Shown: positions 1 to 6,287 of the stretch, piece by piece
Layout: each line of letters starts with the position of its first letter
Position numbering within the stretch: position 1 is the stretch's first letter
From: Methylocystaceae bacterium
GTDB lineage: Bacteria > Pseudomonadota > Alphaproteobacteria > Rhizobiales > Beijerinckiaceae
Length of the DNA stretch: 10,367 nucleotides
Assembly (NCBI GenBank): GCA_003152255.1
Contig: PLZT01000604.1
Coordinates: 266-10,632, forward strand
Direction of reading: 5' to 3'
Position numbers and translations under genes: made by a program
Notes under the pieces: model-generated
The model's input: the letters and a program-made list of their open reading frames with translations, nothing else
Databases searched by the model: none
What the model was told of the DNA's origin: nothing

Positions 1-24
1 CCTTCTCCCGCGCGCGGGAGAAGG
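1..24. repeat. Perfect 24-bp palindrome of the dispersed CCTTCTCCC/GGGAGAAGG family
   Basis: The first 24 bases are a perfect inverted repeat with 12-bp arms. The same core recurs at 1091-1120 and 8607-8628, and a shortened form occurs at 7236-7251, always between genes. Palindromes of this type are widespread between genes in Hyphomicrobiales genomes. They can act as transcript-end hairpins or as non-autonomous mobile repeats; which applies here is not visible. Confidence 0.8.
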
Positions 25-36
25 GGCGGCGGTGAT

Positions 37-59
37 TTCGCGCATGATTTTTGCGCGAA
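37..59. repeat. Short inverted repeat (TTCGCGC / GCGCGAA)
   Basis: Seven-base arms flank a 9-base AT-rich loop (ATGATTTTT). It lies in the 235-base gene-free stretch at the window start, right after the first palindrome. I see no convincing gene in 1-235. The element may belong to the same intergenic repeat cluster. Confidence 0.45.
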
Positions 60-235
60 CCGACGCTTGGGATGATGAACCAGGGTGTTGGTCGCGAGAG
101 TATTGAGTTTCGCGGCACCCGAGCCTCGCGTGTCCGCGCGAAAAGTCCCGAAGTGTGTTTCTCATTGAAATCAACTTGTTGCGCTGTCGGCGACGCCATT
201 GATTTGTCGGAACGCTTTCGGGGAGGCAATCGAGA

Positions 236-544
236 ATGGAACGAGCGACAGCCGCCGCGCGTTTCAAGAGCAATGCCCCCTCGGATAGGAACTTGGCCAT
301 GTACATTCGGATTCAAATCGCGGCGATGGTCTATTTGATGGTTCAGGCGATCATGTTCGGCGCGGGCATAATTCTCGTGCTGGCGACCCCATTGAACGCC
401 ATGGCGATGCAACTGATTCCGTGGGTTGTCGGAGTTACAGCCGCATTGTCGCTACCCATATCTTGGCTGATCGCGCCGCGGCTTCGCGCGCGCTACTGGC
501 GGGAGAAAGGAGTCAGGTCGGATTTTATATCCGGCCCGATTTGA
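236..544 (+). CDS. Small two-helix inner membrane protein, function unknown
   Basis: The 102-residue product has two hydrophobic segments, at about residues 29-52 and 59-80. They are followed by a basic segment (APRLRARYWRE) that should stay in the cytoplasm under the positive-inside rule. A GGGAGG ribosome binding site at 221-226 lies 9 bases before the ATG at 236. An internal ATG at 299 would give an 81-residue form starting just before the first helix and cannot be excluded. Two-helix proteins ending in a similar basic motif are, as I recall, common uncharacterised proteins in Hyphomicrobiales. The gene is alone on its strand and convergent with the ArsR gene. I know of no function. Confidence 0.7.
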   Translation: MERATAAARFKSNAPSDRNLAMYIRIQIAAMVYLMVQAIMFGAGIILVLATPLNAMAMQLIPWVVGVTAALSLPISWLIAPRLRARYWREKGVRSDFISGPI

Positions 545-689
545 AACTCCGCGCGGGAAATTTAATCGCGGCGATCGGAATGACCGCGTATTTCGAGCAT
601 TACGCGATCGAACCGCGTTATGGCCGGACGCCGGGAAGTCGTTCGCGCGCTGCTTCGAGGCGAAGCGTGGCGGCGCGTCGTCGCAGGTC

Positions 690-1013
690 TCACTTACCCT
701 TGCGCTTCTTCTTCTTCTCGCCCGCGCAAAAGCTCTCATAAAGCGCCTGCATCATGCGCGAGACCTTGGGATTGTCGATCCGGTAAAAAATCGTCTGCGA
801 AACGCGGCGCGTCTCGACGAGGCCGTCGGCGCGCAGCCGCGCGAGATGCTGTGAGAGCGACGACTGGCCGAGCCCCAGCGCATCCTGTAACGCCGAGACC
901 GACAGTTCGCCCTGATGCAATTCGCACAGGATCATCAGGCGATGCCGGCTGGCCATCGCCTTCAGAAAGCTTTCGGCCTCCGCCGCCTTCGGCGCGAGTT
1001 GTTCCACGTCCAT
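690..1013 (-). CDS. ArsR-family repressor of the SqrR/BigR persulfide-sensor type
   Basis: The 107-residue protein is one winged helix-turn-helix domain with an ArsR recognition region (LSQHLARLRADGLVETRR, about residues 53-70) and a lysine-rich tail. Two cysteines, C30 (MILCEL) and C96 (YESFCAG), are 66 residues apart. This is the spacing of the sensing pair in SqrR and BigR, which form an intramolecular tetrasulfide on exposure to persulfide and then release DNA. The metal-binding CxC motif of ArsR/SmtB sensors is absent. I chose the start at 1013 because the TATAAT box at 1044-1049 lies immediately upstream of the in-frame ATG at 1043, which would therefore not be in the transcript. The ribosome binding site at 1013 is weak. 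No sulfide oxidation gene is visible nearby, so only autoregulation can be proposed. Confidence 0.85.
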   Translation of the reverse strand: MDVEQLAPKAAEAESFLKAMASRHRLMILCELHQGELSVSALQDALGLGQSSLSQHLARLRADGLVETRRVSQTIFYRIDNPKVSRMMQALYESFCAGEKKKKRKGK

Positions 1014-1043
1014 GCCGCCACACCCATGCCGCCCGCTTACCAT

Positions 1044-1057
1044 ATTATAGATATCTA
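1044..1057 (-). promoter_or_regulatory. -10 box with overlapping palindromic operator of the ArsR gene
   Basis: On the minus strand a perfect TATAAT (1049-1044) overlaps the perfect 10-bp palindrome TAGATATCTA (1048-1057) by two bases. ArsR/BigR repressors bind AT-rich palindromes that overlap promoters, so this is a good autoregulatory site. The predicted transcript start near 1037 supports translation from 1013. I do not see a strong -35 box. Confidence 0.55.
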
Positions 1058-1090
1058 ATTTAGCCGCAAGGAAGATCATCGTGGTTGGCG

Positions 1091-1120
1091 CTCCCTTCTC
1101 CCACAAGTGGGAGAAGGGAG
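1091..1120. repeat. Perfect 30-bp palindrome of the CTTCTCCC/GGGAGAAG family
   Basis: Fourteen-base arms (CTCCCTTCTCCCAC and its complement) flank two central bases. It lies between the divergent ArsR and hrcA genes. It falls inside the reading frame if hrcA is extended upstream to 1085, which argues against that extension. Confidence 0.85.
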
Positions 1121-1168
1121 CCGCTTCAATTATTTCAACCCGGACGCGCGATGCGTTATGATGCTGTC

Positions 1169-2245
1169 ATGATCGTGCAGCCGCCCCGTCCCGACGCCAG
1201 CCATCTCGCGCAACTCGGCGAGCGGTCGCGCGAGATTTTCCGGCTTATCGTCGATTCCTATCTCGCCTCGGGCGAGCCGGTCGGCTCGCGCCAGCTCTCG
1301 CGGCTGTTGCCGATGACGCTATCGCCGGCCTCGGTGCGCAATGTGATGCAGGATCTCGAGGAACTCGGCCTCGTCTACGCGCCGCATATCAGCGCCGGGC
1401 GTCTGCCGACCGAGATCGGCCTGCGCTTCTTCGTCGATTCGCTGCTGCAAATCGGCGATGTCGAGCAGGACGAACGCGCCGCGATCGAGGCGCAGGTCGT
1501 CGCCGCCTCGCGCGACCATGACCTCGAAGGCGTGCTGGCCGAGGCGACCAGCCTGCTGTCCGGCCTCACCCGCGTCGCCGGCGTCGTGGCGGTGGGCAAA
1601 TCCGACGCGCGGCTCAAGCAGATCGACTTCGTGCGGCTGGAGCCCGAGCGCGTGCTGGCGATCCTCGTCGCCGAGGATGGCTCGGTCGAAAACCGCGTGC
1701 TGCCGGTATCGCGCGATCTGCCGCCCTCGGCGCTGGTCGAGGCGGCCAATTATCTCAACGACCGCATAAGGGGCCGCACGCTGGAGGAGGCGCGGGCCGA
1801 GATCGACGCCTCGCGCCGCGCCGCGCAGGCGGAACTCGACACGCTGACGCGGCGCCTCGTCGAGGCGGGTCTCGCGAGCTGGGGCGGCGGCGCCGGCCGC
1901 CAGCTGATCGTGCGCGGACAGGCGCGGCTGCTGGAAGACCTGACCGCGCTCGACGAACTGGAGCGCGTGCGGCTGCTGTTCGCCGATCTCGAGACCAAGA
2001 CCGAGGTCATCGACCTGCTGGAGCGCGCCGAGGAAGGCGAGGGCGTGCGGATTTTCATCGGCTCGGAGAGCAAGCTGTTTTCGCTGTCGGGCTCGTCGCT
2101 GATCGCGGCGCCGCTGCGCGACGCCAACAGGCGCATCGTCGGCGCGCTGGGGGTGATCGGCCCGACGCGGCTGAACTACGCGCGCATCGTGCCGATGGTG
2201 GAGTATACGGCGAAGGTGGTGACGCGGGTGGTGGGCGGAGGGTGA
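1169..2245 (+). CDS. hrcA: Heat-inducible transcription repressor HrcA
   Basis: HrcA represses groESL and related chaperone genes by binding the CIRCE inverted repeat, and GroEL aids its folding. The 358-residue product has the normal family length. The N-terminal winged helix covers about residues 10-85 and includes [29 protein letters not shown] and the signature [11 protein letters not shown] central GAF-like region follows, and the C-terminus has the typical [20 protein letters not shown] segment. An in-frame ATG at 1151 would add six residues; neither start has a clear ribosome binding site. A TATGAT hexamer at 1157-1162, 18 bases after TTTCAA at 1133-1138, would place transcription start near 1169, so a leaderless message is possible. 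In most alphaproteobacteria grpE follows hrcA; here an AT-rich two-gene island does. No CIRCE element is visible in the window. Confidence 0.95.
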   Translation: MIVQPPRPDASHLAQLGERSREIFRLIVDSYLASGEPVGSRQLSRLLPMTLSPASVRNVMQDLEELGLVYAPHISAGRLPTEIGLRFFVDSLLQIGDVEQDERAAIEAQVVAASRDHDLEGVLAEATSLLSGLTRVAGVVAVGKSDARLKQIDFVRLEPERVLAILVAEDGSVENRVLPVSRDLPPSALVEAANYLNDRIRGRTLEEARAEIDASRRAAQAELDTLTRRLVEAGLASWGGGAGRQLIVRGQARLLEDLTALDELERVRLLFADLETKTEVIDLLERAEEGEGVRIFIGSESKLFSLSGSSLIAAPLRDANRRIVGALGVIGPTRLNYARIVPMVEYTAKVVTRVVGGG

Positions 2246-2339
2246 GGGCGCGGGTGCTTCGTCGTCGGAACGAAAAACTGTGAAATGGACCTTCGATTTT
2301 ATTGCGTAGGTTCGTTTTTTGTTCTACGTGTTTGGGGTC

Positions 2340-2858
2340 ATGCATGATGCGCGCGCCTTAGCTAATTTTTTCATAGATCGAGCCGCTCAAAAGGCGCGGC
2401 CGATTACAACCATGACTTTGTTAAAGGTACTGTATTTCGCTCATGCTTGGCATTTAGCAAAATATGGTCGCCCGCTGGTTGCGCAGCCGTTCGAAGCGTG
2501 GAAACATGGACCGGTTAATCGTGTCGTCTATGATCAAATGAAAGCTCTAGGTGCTAAGCACGTTACGGATCGCCTGATTTCCTTTGATGCTGAAATCTGT
2601 GGGTTTCGCCCCACTCCTTATTGCTTTGACCCAGATCTGAACAAATTTTTGGAAAATATTTTTGACTACTACTCTCAATTTGATGCTTTTAAGCTGTCAG
2701 ATTTAACCCACGAAAACGGTTCGCCTTGGGACGTTGTATGGTCTGAGGCAGAAAAGCGTGCTGTTCCCGGAATGCTTATCCCAGACAGTCTGATCATGAA
2801 CTGGTTCAGGGAGGGTGGAGTAAAACATCTGCGAAAACATAGAGGTGGAATGTCATGA
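2340..2858 (+). CDS. Panacea-domain (DUF4065, SocA-like) protein, probable antitoxin
   Basis: The 172-residue protein shows the hallmarks of the Panacea/DUF4065 family: MTLLKVLYFAHAWHLAKYG (25-43), FEAWKHGPVNRVVY (51-64) and LSDLTHENGSPW (119-130). SocA of Caulobacter and the PanA antitoxins belong here; they neutralise diverse adjacent toxins by direct binding or as proteolytic adaptors. I chose the ATG at 2340, preceded by GGGG, over an in-frame TTG at 2319. The stop overlaps the next gene's start (ATGA), so the two are translationally coupled. Base composition is clearly more AT-rich than in flanking genes, and codon use is relaxed. Both suggest acquisition by transfer. Confidence 0.88.
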   Translation: MHDARALANFFIDRAAQKARPITTMTLLKVLYFAHAWHLAKYGRPLVAQPFEAWKHGPVNRVVYDQMKALGAKHVTDRLISFDAEICGFRPTPYCFDPDLNKFLENIFDYYSQFDAFKLSDLTHENGSPWDVVWSEAEKRAVPGMLIPDSLIMNWFREGGVKHLRKHRGGMS

Positions 2859-3562
2859 GCGGTTTGCCTACTCCTCCAGTTCCGGATCTTGCTCGTCTTA
2901 GCGGTCAATCCTTTGACGAGGTGGTTTCACAACTTTTAATATATTATGATACGGAAGGCGTTCCGTGGAACTACGTAGCTGGAACTCGTATAGTAAAATA
3001 CAGCTACAAGGGCATGCATGATCTTAAAGCGCTTTTGGCCGGCTGTTCTACAGAGAGAACAAAAGTTGGCAGGAAGTCGAACGAAGAAGTTGTAAAGTTG
3101 GCTGCTCCAAATGCGTTTGAGCGGTCCACGCAAGTTTTTGATCTCCCTAGACGTCAATTTCATTTCGGGCGCGATCTAAATTCCGGATTTCGGATTCCTT
3201 TTTTCTTCGTTGAAAATAAGGTCGTTAAGCTGTTCTTCTTGCAGCCGCGCAAAAGTTTCCACCTTAGTTATGACGAGTTATGCATGGTAGCGACTATTCA
3301 CAAGCGGTTTTTGCTAGACACCGAATTTTATGGCCAAGCGGTGGATGTGGAGTACGTCGATTTGAGTGCTGACCCAGTAAGCAAGGCAAGGGAGATGCAT
3401 CGTTATTCATTGAGCTCTCTTGATCTTTGGTCGGAAAAACGTCTGGCTGATCGACTCAGCTTAATTGCAGAAGGTATTGAATTTGTTCGGTCGAGCGGAC
3501 TCGTTAGGCCTAGACCTCGACGCCCTCGTCCTATCAGCGCGGACATGCCTCTTTTCGATTGA
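2855..3562 (+). CDS. Uncharacterised 235-aa protein, candidate toxin of the Panacea pair
   Basis: I do not recognise a named domain. The protein appears soluble, with no signal peptide or clear membrane helix. A central segment rich in aromatic and beta-forming residues (FRIPFFFVENKVVKLFFLQP, about 109-128) is followed by a predicted helical part. The tail is Arg-Pro-rich and ends in MPLFD. It starts inside the stop of the Panacea gene (4-bp overlap) and shares that gene's low GC, so the two were probably acquired and are expressed together. In Panacea (PanAT) systems the partner gene is usually the toxin, and partner types differ widely. The toxin role is therefore inferred from position only. 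The protein could instead have a different cellular role. Confidence 0.75.
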   Translation: MSGLPTPPVPDLARLSGQSFDEVVSQLLIYYDTEGVPWNYVAGTRIVKYSYKGMHDLKALLAGCSTERTKVGRKSNEEVVKLAAPNAFERSTQVFDLPRRQFHFGRDLNSGFRIPFFFVENKVVKLFFLQPRKSFHLSYDELCMVATIHKRFLLDTEFYGQAVDVEYVDLSADPVSKAREMHRYSLSSLDLWSEKRLADRLSLIAEGIEFVRSSGLVRPRPRRPRPISADMPLFD

Positions 3563-3617
3563 GGCAATCGACCCGAAAACCGTCGCCGCGCTGATCGACG
3601 AAGGGGCTTCGGATTAG
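3561..3617 (+). pseudogene. Possible C-terminal remnant of a native gene
   Basis: Right after the AT-rich island, plus-strand frame 3561-3617 reads EAIDPKTVAALIDEGASD then TAG. Codons are GC-ending like the resident genes, and composition switches back to high GC exactly here. It could be the tail of a gene truncated by insertion of the two-gene island. The segment is very short and no parent gene is identifiable, so chance is a real alternative. Confidence 0.25.
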
Positions 3618-3621
3618 CCGA

Positions 3622-4246
3622 TTACTCCGCAGCGACCTTCGCCCCTGAATTATGCGCGTAGGTCGCCCATGTCGGCGTGTAGTCGTCGTCCGCCTGGTTG
3701 CCCCAGCACGCCCAGCCCTTTCGCGCGCCTCTGGCGAATAGCTCCAGAAATGGCCCCGGCGAGCATGACTCGATGATCTCAAATTGCTCGTCGGGCTTGC
3801 GGCTGTGTTCTCTTTTGCGCGTCGCGAGCAGATTGACCTGGCGCCTGCCGGGGGCGAGCGTGCGCGCGTTCTTGCCGCGTGTTCCAAACAGCACGAGTTC
3901 GGTCACATTGCGGAAGTAAAAGCCGACGCCGCGCCCATCCGAACCGCCGTCCTTGCGCACCTTGTGCCAAACGATGTTCGACTTATAGGCGAAGCCTCAC
4001 GCCTTCATCACGGCGAGTCCTTCGGGCAGAAGCGCGTTCGGCGCCCAAAGATAAAGATGCGCCGTCTCGGCCGTCAATTGCGCGACGGGAAGCTTCTCGA
4101 AGCGTCATTGTCGCGTAGCGGCTGAGCCGCCGGTGTTCGGGCGCGACCTTGCCGGTCTTGTTTTGGAATTGCCATGGAGGATCGGCGAGAATGGTCGCGA
4201 ACCGCCGCTCTTTCGCGAATTGGAGCAAATCGCTCGAAGCGGACAT
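3622..4246 (-). pseudogene. Broken MT-A70 family adenine-N6 DNA methyltransferase
   Basis: The intact family is phage-type S-adenosylmethionine-dependent adenine methyltransferases of about 200 residues. From ATG 4246 (GGAG six bases upstream) the frame reads RFATILADPPWQFQNKTGK, with the catalytic DPPW at residues 22-25. Just after the TMTL codons, near 4099, the homologous reading moves to another minus frame. That frame continues EKLPVAQLTAETAHLYLWAP and later GGSDGRGVGFYFRNVTELVL, and ends with GNQADDDYTPTWATYAHN and the stop at 3622-3624. In this second frame a TGA at 3999-3997 replaces the tryptophan expected in the sequence KAWGF. One frameshift, possibly a deletion of about 8 bases, plus one nonsense codon make a functional product unlikely. 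Apart from these lesions the family signature is well preserved, suggesting recent decay or sequencing error. Confidence 0.88.
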
Positions 4247-4335
4247 GGCGGCTCCAATGGGCCGCTGGCGGATTCGCGCTCCACGGCGGCATATACGAAA
4301 GATCGAAATGTTGGAGGTTTCTTGAGCTTCGCCCC

Positions 4336-4839
4336 TTACCTCCAGCCAAACCCCCCGCCCAGGCCGCCGCTGCCGCCGGCCATGCCGCCGTTTCCGCCGC
4401 CGCGCTGCTGCGGCGTCTGCACCTGAGTGGGCGTGTTGGCGGCGCGGATGTCGTCGTTGGTCACGCGGCAGGTGTGTCGTCTATCGAAGCGGGCGAAGAA
4501 CGGGCTCTCGAATTCAATGAATTCTTTTTGCGTGACGCGGCCCTTGCCGGCCATGTCGAAGTAATCGAAGGTGGCCATCTGAAACACCGGGCTCGCCTTC
4601 TTGATGATCTCGAAATCCTTGGCCTCGATATAGCCGCGCTTGCGCGGGTCGCCGAGCCGATACATGCGCGTGACATAGGCGCGCCATTGGGCGCAGGTGT
4701 AGACGCCGCCCTGGCCGCCCCATTCGCTCGCCGTCGCCAGCAGCGGTTCGTCGGCCTGCTGCGCGAAAACTTTTGGCGCGAAACCGGCGGCGGAACAGAG
4801 GGCCGCGATTACGGCTAGGGCGAGGGCGCGTGCGCGCAT
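4336..4839 (-). CDS. Exported protein with three degenerate EF-hand-like loops
   Basis: The 167-residue product begins with a Sec signal peptide (hydrophobic residues 5-20, probable cleavage after VFA at 26). Three EF-hand-like loops follow: D64-G69-I71-D75, D95-G100-V102-E106 and D119-C124-V126-D130. The first, sixth, eighth and twelfth loop positions are mostly EF-hand-like, but positions 3 and 5 carry Arg, Ala, Lys or Thr instead of acidic ligands. Canonical calcium binding is therefore doubtful. Two cysteines (C49, C124) could form a disulfide in the periplasm. The tail from about 147 is glycine-rich. I chose the start at 4839, preceded by AGGAGA, over an in-frame ATG at 4902 whose extension would cover the terminator hairpin. 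The gene lies downstream of the His-rich peptide gene on the same strand, separated by a terminator. The specific function is unknown. Confidence 0.82.
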   Translation of the reverse strand: MRARALALAVIAALCSAAGFAPKVFAQQADEPLLATASEWGGQGGVYTCAQWRAYVTRMYRLGDPRKRGYIEAKDFEIIKKASPVFQMATFDYFDMAGKGRVTQKEFIEFESPFFARFDRRHTCRVTNDDIRAANTPTQVQTPQQRGGGNGGMAGGSGGLGGGFGWR

Positions 4840-4854
4840 GAGCTTCTCCTGGAC

Positions 4855-4888
4855 AAGAAAACGCCCGACCGTAGCAACGATCGGGCGT
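4855..4888 (-). terminator. Intrinsic terminator downstream of the His-rich peptide gene
   Basis: On the minus strand an 8-bp GC-rich stem (ACGCCCGA with TCGGGCGT, 12-base loop) is followed by TTTTCTT. It ends transcripts coming from the His-rich gene and separates them from the EF-hand gene, whose ribosome binding site lies just beyond. Confidence 0.65.
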
Positions 4889-4920
4889 CCCCGCCAGCCC
4901 AAAAACTTAGCGCGAGCCGC

Positions 4921-5012
4921 GAAAAAGTCGATGGACTTTTTCGGGGCAGAGCTTGCTCCAACGTTTTGATTTAGAGCGATGTCTTATCGTTCGAACGATT
5001 CCGTTCGAACGG
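4921..5012. repeat. Composite palindromic intergenic element
   Basis: It contains a perfect hairpin GAAAAAGTC-GATG-GACTTTTTC (4921-4942) and two perfect 12-bp palindromes, TCGTTCGAACGA (4987-4998) and CCGTTCGAACGG (5001-5012). These two share TTCGAA and sit two bases apart. The layout resembles dispersed intergenic repeats of Hyphomicrobiales. It sits between the His-rich peptide gene and its apparent terminator, so it would be transcribed as a structured 3' region. Confidence 0.6.
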
Positions 5013-5020
5013 AAGGCGCG

Positions 5021-5161
5021 CTAGCGGTGATGATGGTGGTGATGATGATATTCGTGATCATGGTGATGGTGGGGATGGCCGGTGTAATGCGCCTCGGCGG
5101 CGATAGGCGCGAAAGCAACCGCGGCGGCCAGCGCCAGCGCGGCGATGATTCTATTTAACAT
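5021..5161 (-). CDS. Small exported histidine-rich peptide
   Basis: The 46-residue product has a Sec signal peptide (MLNRIIAALALAAAVAFAPI..., cleavage likely after AEA at 24). The short mature part contains 14 histidines, including runs of four (31-34) and seven (39-45), with Asp, Glu and Tyr between them. A good AGGAGA ribosome binding site precedes the ATG. His-rich peptides of this form can bind Ni, Zn, Cu or Co, so a periplasmic metal-buffering role is a reasonable inference, but no family is identified. Because a natural His run could be an artefact of low complexity, the matching signal peptide, start site and stop are the main support. Confidence 0.75.
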   Translation of the reverse strand: MLNRIIAALALAAAVAFAPIAAEAHYTGHPHHHHDHEYHHHHHHHR

Positions 5162-5360
5162 CGTGTTTCTCCTCAACTATTAGCATTATCAGCGCGTTTT
5201 GAGCGCGCGGGGAGGCTGGAGGCCAAGCTAGGCTATTTCAAGGCCGCTGCTCGCGCCGGCCTCGCCCGGCTCGCGTTGGAATGGGAATTAATGCGAACTC
5301 GCGCGAAGTCCAGGGCGTCGCGCGGAGGCCGCCCGGCCTGGGCGGCGGGCGCGAATTTTT

Positions 5361-5397
5361 ATGCTTTTTTACGCTTTTTACGCTTTTTACGCTTTTC
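5361..5397. repeat. Short tandem repeat, about four units of ACGCTTTTT
   Basis: Nine- to ten-base units (ATGCTTTTTT, then ACGCTTTTT twice, then ACGCTTTT) stand in a gene-free stretch between the His-rich gene and the small terminase gene. The array ends five bases before a TTGACG promoter box and could influence it by slippage or bending. The rest of 5162-5360 shows no gene I can support. Confidence 0.75.
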
Positions 5398-5401
5398 GCG
5401 C

Positions 5402-5430
5402 TTGACGGCCGCGGGCTCGAATGGTAGAGA
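5402..5430 (+). promoter_or_regulatory. Probable promoter for the small terminase gene
   Basis: TTGACG (5402-5407) and TAGAGA (5425-5430) are spaced by 17 bases, as in a housekeeping promoter. Transcription would start near 5437 and give a leader of about 80 bases before the ATG at 5519. Confidence 0.45.
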
Positions 5431-5434
5431 TTAG

Positions 5435-5483
5435 GCAACGTCGAGAGTTGCGCCCGGGGCCGTATTGGTCGCCGGGCGTTTTC
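5435..5483 (+). terminator. Two leader hairpins ending in a terminator-like structure
   Basis: The first hairpin is GCAAC-7 bases-GTTGC (5435-5451). The second is CGCCCGG (5451-5457) paired with CCGGGCG (5472-5478), followed by TTTTCATT. Placed between a promoter and the gene at 5519, the pair could be an attenuator or the end of a very short RNA. The loop of the second hairpin is long (14 bases), so termination strength is uncertain. Confidence 0.4.
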
Positions 5484-5518
5484 ATTGGACGCATCCTCCC
5501 AACCCGGCCCCGATCCCC

Positions 5519-5965
5519 ATGCCGCGACGCCCGCCCGCCGCCATCGCGCCTTCCCGCGACCGCGCGCGGCGCGACGTGGCCATTCTCGACTGGCGGCTGG
5601 AAGGCCGCTCGCTCGAGGACATCGCGCGCGATCTGCCCGCCGCGGGCTTCGAGCCGCTGTCGCAGTCGCAACTGCGGCGTCTGCTGCGGAGCGCGCGCGA
5701 GGCGGCCAAGGCCCGCCCGCAAGAGGAAGCGCGCCGGCTCGATCTGCTGCGGCTCGATCAGCTTCAGGCCGTGCATTACGCCAAGGCCATCGCCGGCGAC
5801 AATCCCGCCACCGACCGCGTGCTGGCCATCATGGACCGCCGCGCCAAACTTTTAGCCGCGCCGCCGACCGCGCAAGAGACCGCCGAATCCGAAAGCGCCC
5901 GAAAGGCCCTGCTGGAAAAGCTCAACGCGATCGCGGCGCGGCTGATGGGGGCGGGGGCAGGGTAG
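5519..5965 (+). CDS. Probable phage/GTA terminase small subunit
   Basis: The 148-residue soluble protein has an N-terminal helix-turn-helix-like part (about 21-62: WRLEGRSLEDIARDLP then SQSQLRRLLRSARE). A helical region follows with the pattern RLDLLRLDQLQ...A..GDNPATDRVLAIMDRRAKLL, and then a helical tail. In many phages, proteins of this pattern encoded ahead of the large terminase recognise DNA for packaging. The start at 5519 is chosen because residues upstream look non-coding; its ribosome binding site is weak. The large subunit starts 1.3 kb downstream with other genes between, which is looser than usual. A different DNA-binding role remains possible. Confidence 0.6.
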   Translation: MPRRPPAAIAPSRDRARRDVAILDWRLEGRSLEDIARDLPAAGFEPLSQSQLRRLLRSAREAAKARPQEEARRLDLLRLDQLQAVHYAKAIAGDNPATDRVLAIMDRRAKLLAAPPTAQETAESESARKALLEKLNAIAARLMGAGAG

Positions 5966-6005
5966 GGGCGTCGGCCGGCTGGTGGCGTGCATCCTGGCCC
6001 GGTGG

Positions 6006-6287
6006 TCATTTTTTTCCGCGCGCTCGAACTTGAACAGCGACAAGACGGCCGACACGCAGGACGAACTGTATCAACGATTCATCGCGTTGCTTAGCCGACA
6101 GGATCGGGCGAAATTCACCGTTCGGGCTCCGGTTCGAGGAGTGCCGGAAGCCTTTGGCCTTGGCGGCCTTTCGATGCGCGATATCCAGATCGCGCGCGGT
6201 CGTCACGGTGGCCACGATGGAGTTTATGGGTGGCTGCGATGGTTGAACGGCGCGCGGATTTTGGACCGCTGCAAAGGTCTTCGTCAT
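6006..6287 (-). CDS. Small hypothetical protein, 93 aa, antisense to packaging genes
   Basis: The ATG at 6287 is preceded by a strong AAGGAG at proper spacing. The product is basic, starts MTKTFAAVQNPRAVQPSQPP, has no signal peptide or membrane helix, and ends GKK. I recognise no domain. It runs against the flanking packaging genes and converges with the small terminase gene, leaving about 40 bases between them. An overlapping plus-strand frame (5982-6389) has no ribosome binding site and is less likely. Confidence 0.45.
   Translation of the reverse strand: MTKTFAAVQNPRAVQPSQPPINSIVATVTTARDLDIAHRKAAKAKGFRHSSNRSPNGEFRPILSAKQRDESLIQFVLRVGRLVAVQVRARGKK

Noticed and set aside
4174..4818. 214-codon plus-strand frame.
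   Set aside because: Antisense to the exported EF-hand protein, which has a signal peptide and ribosome binding site.
5238..5438. Minus-strand frame with KSVKSVKSVKK repeats.
   Set aside because: The repeats come from the ACGCTTTTT tandem array; no ribosome binding site or other coding sign.
5411..5440. GGCTCGAATGGTAGAG resembles the D-arm of a tRNA.
   Set aside because: No T-arm (GGTTCGAATCC-like) or acceptor stem pairing follows within tRNA distance.
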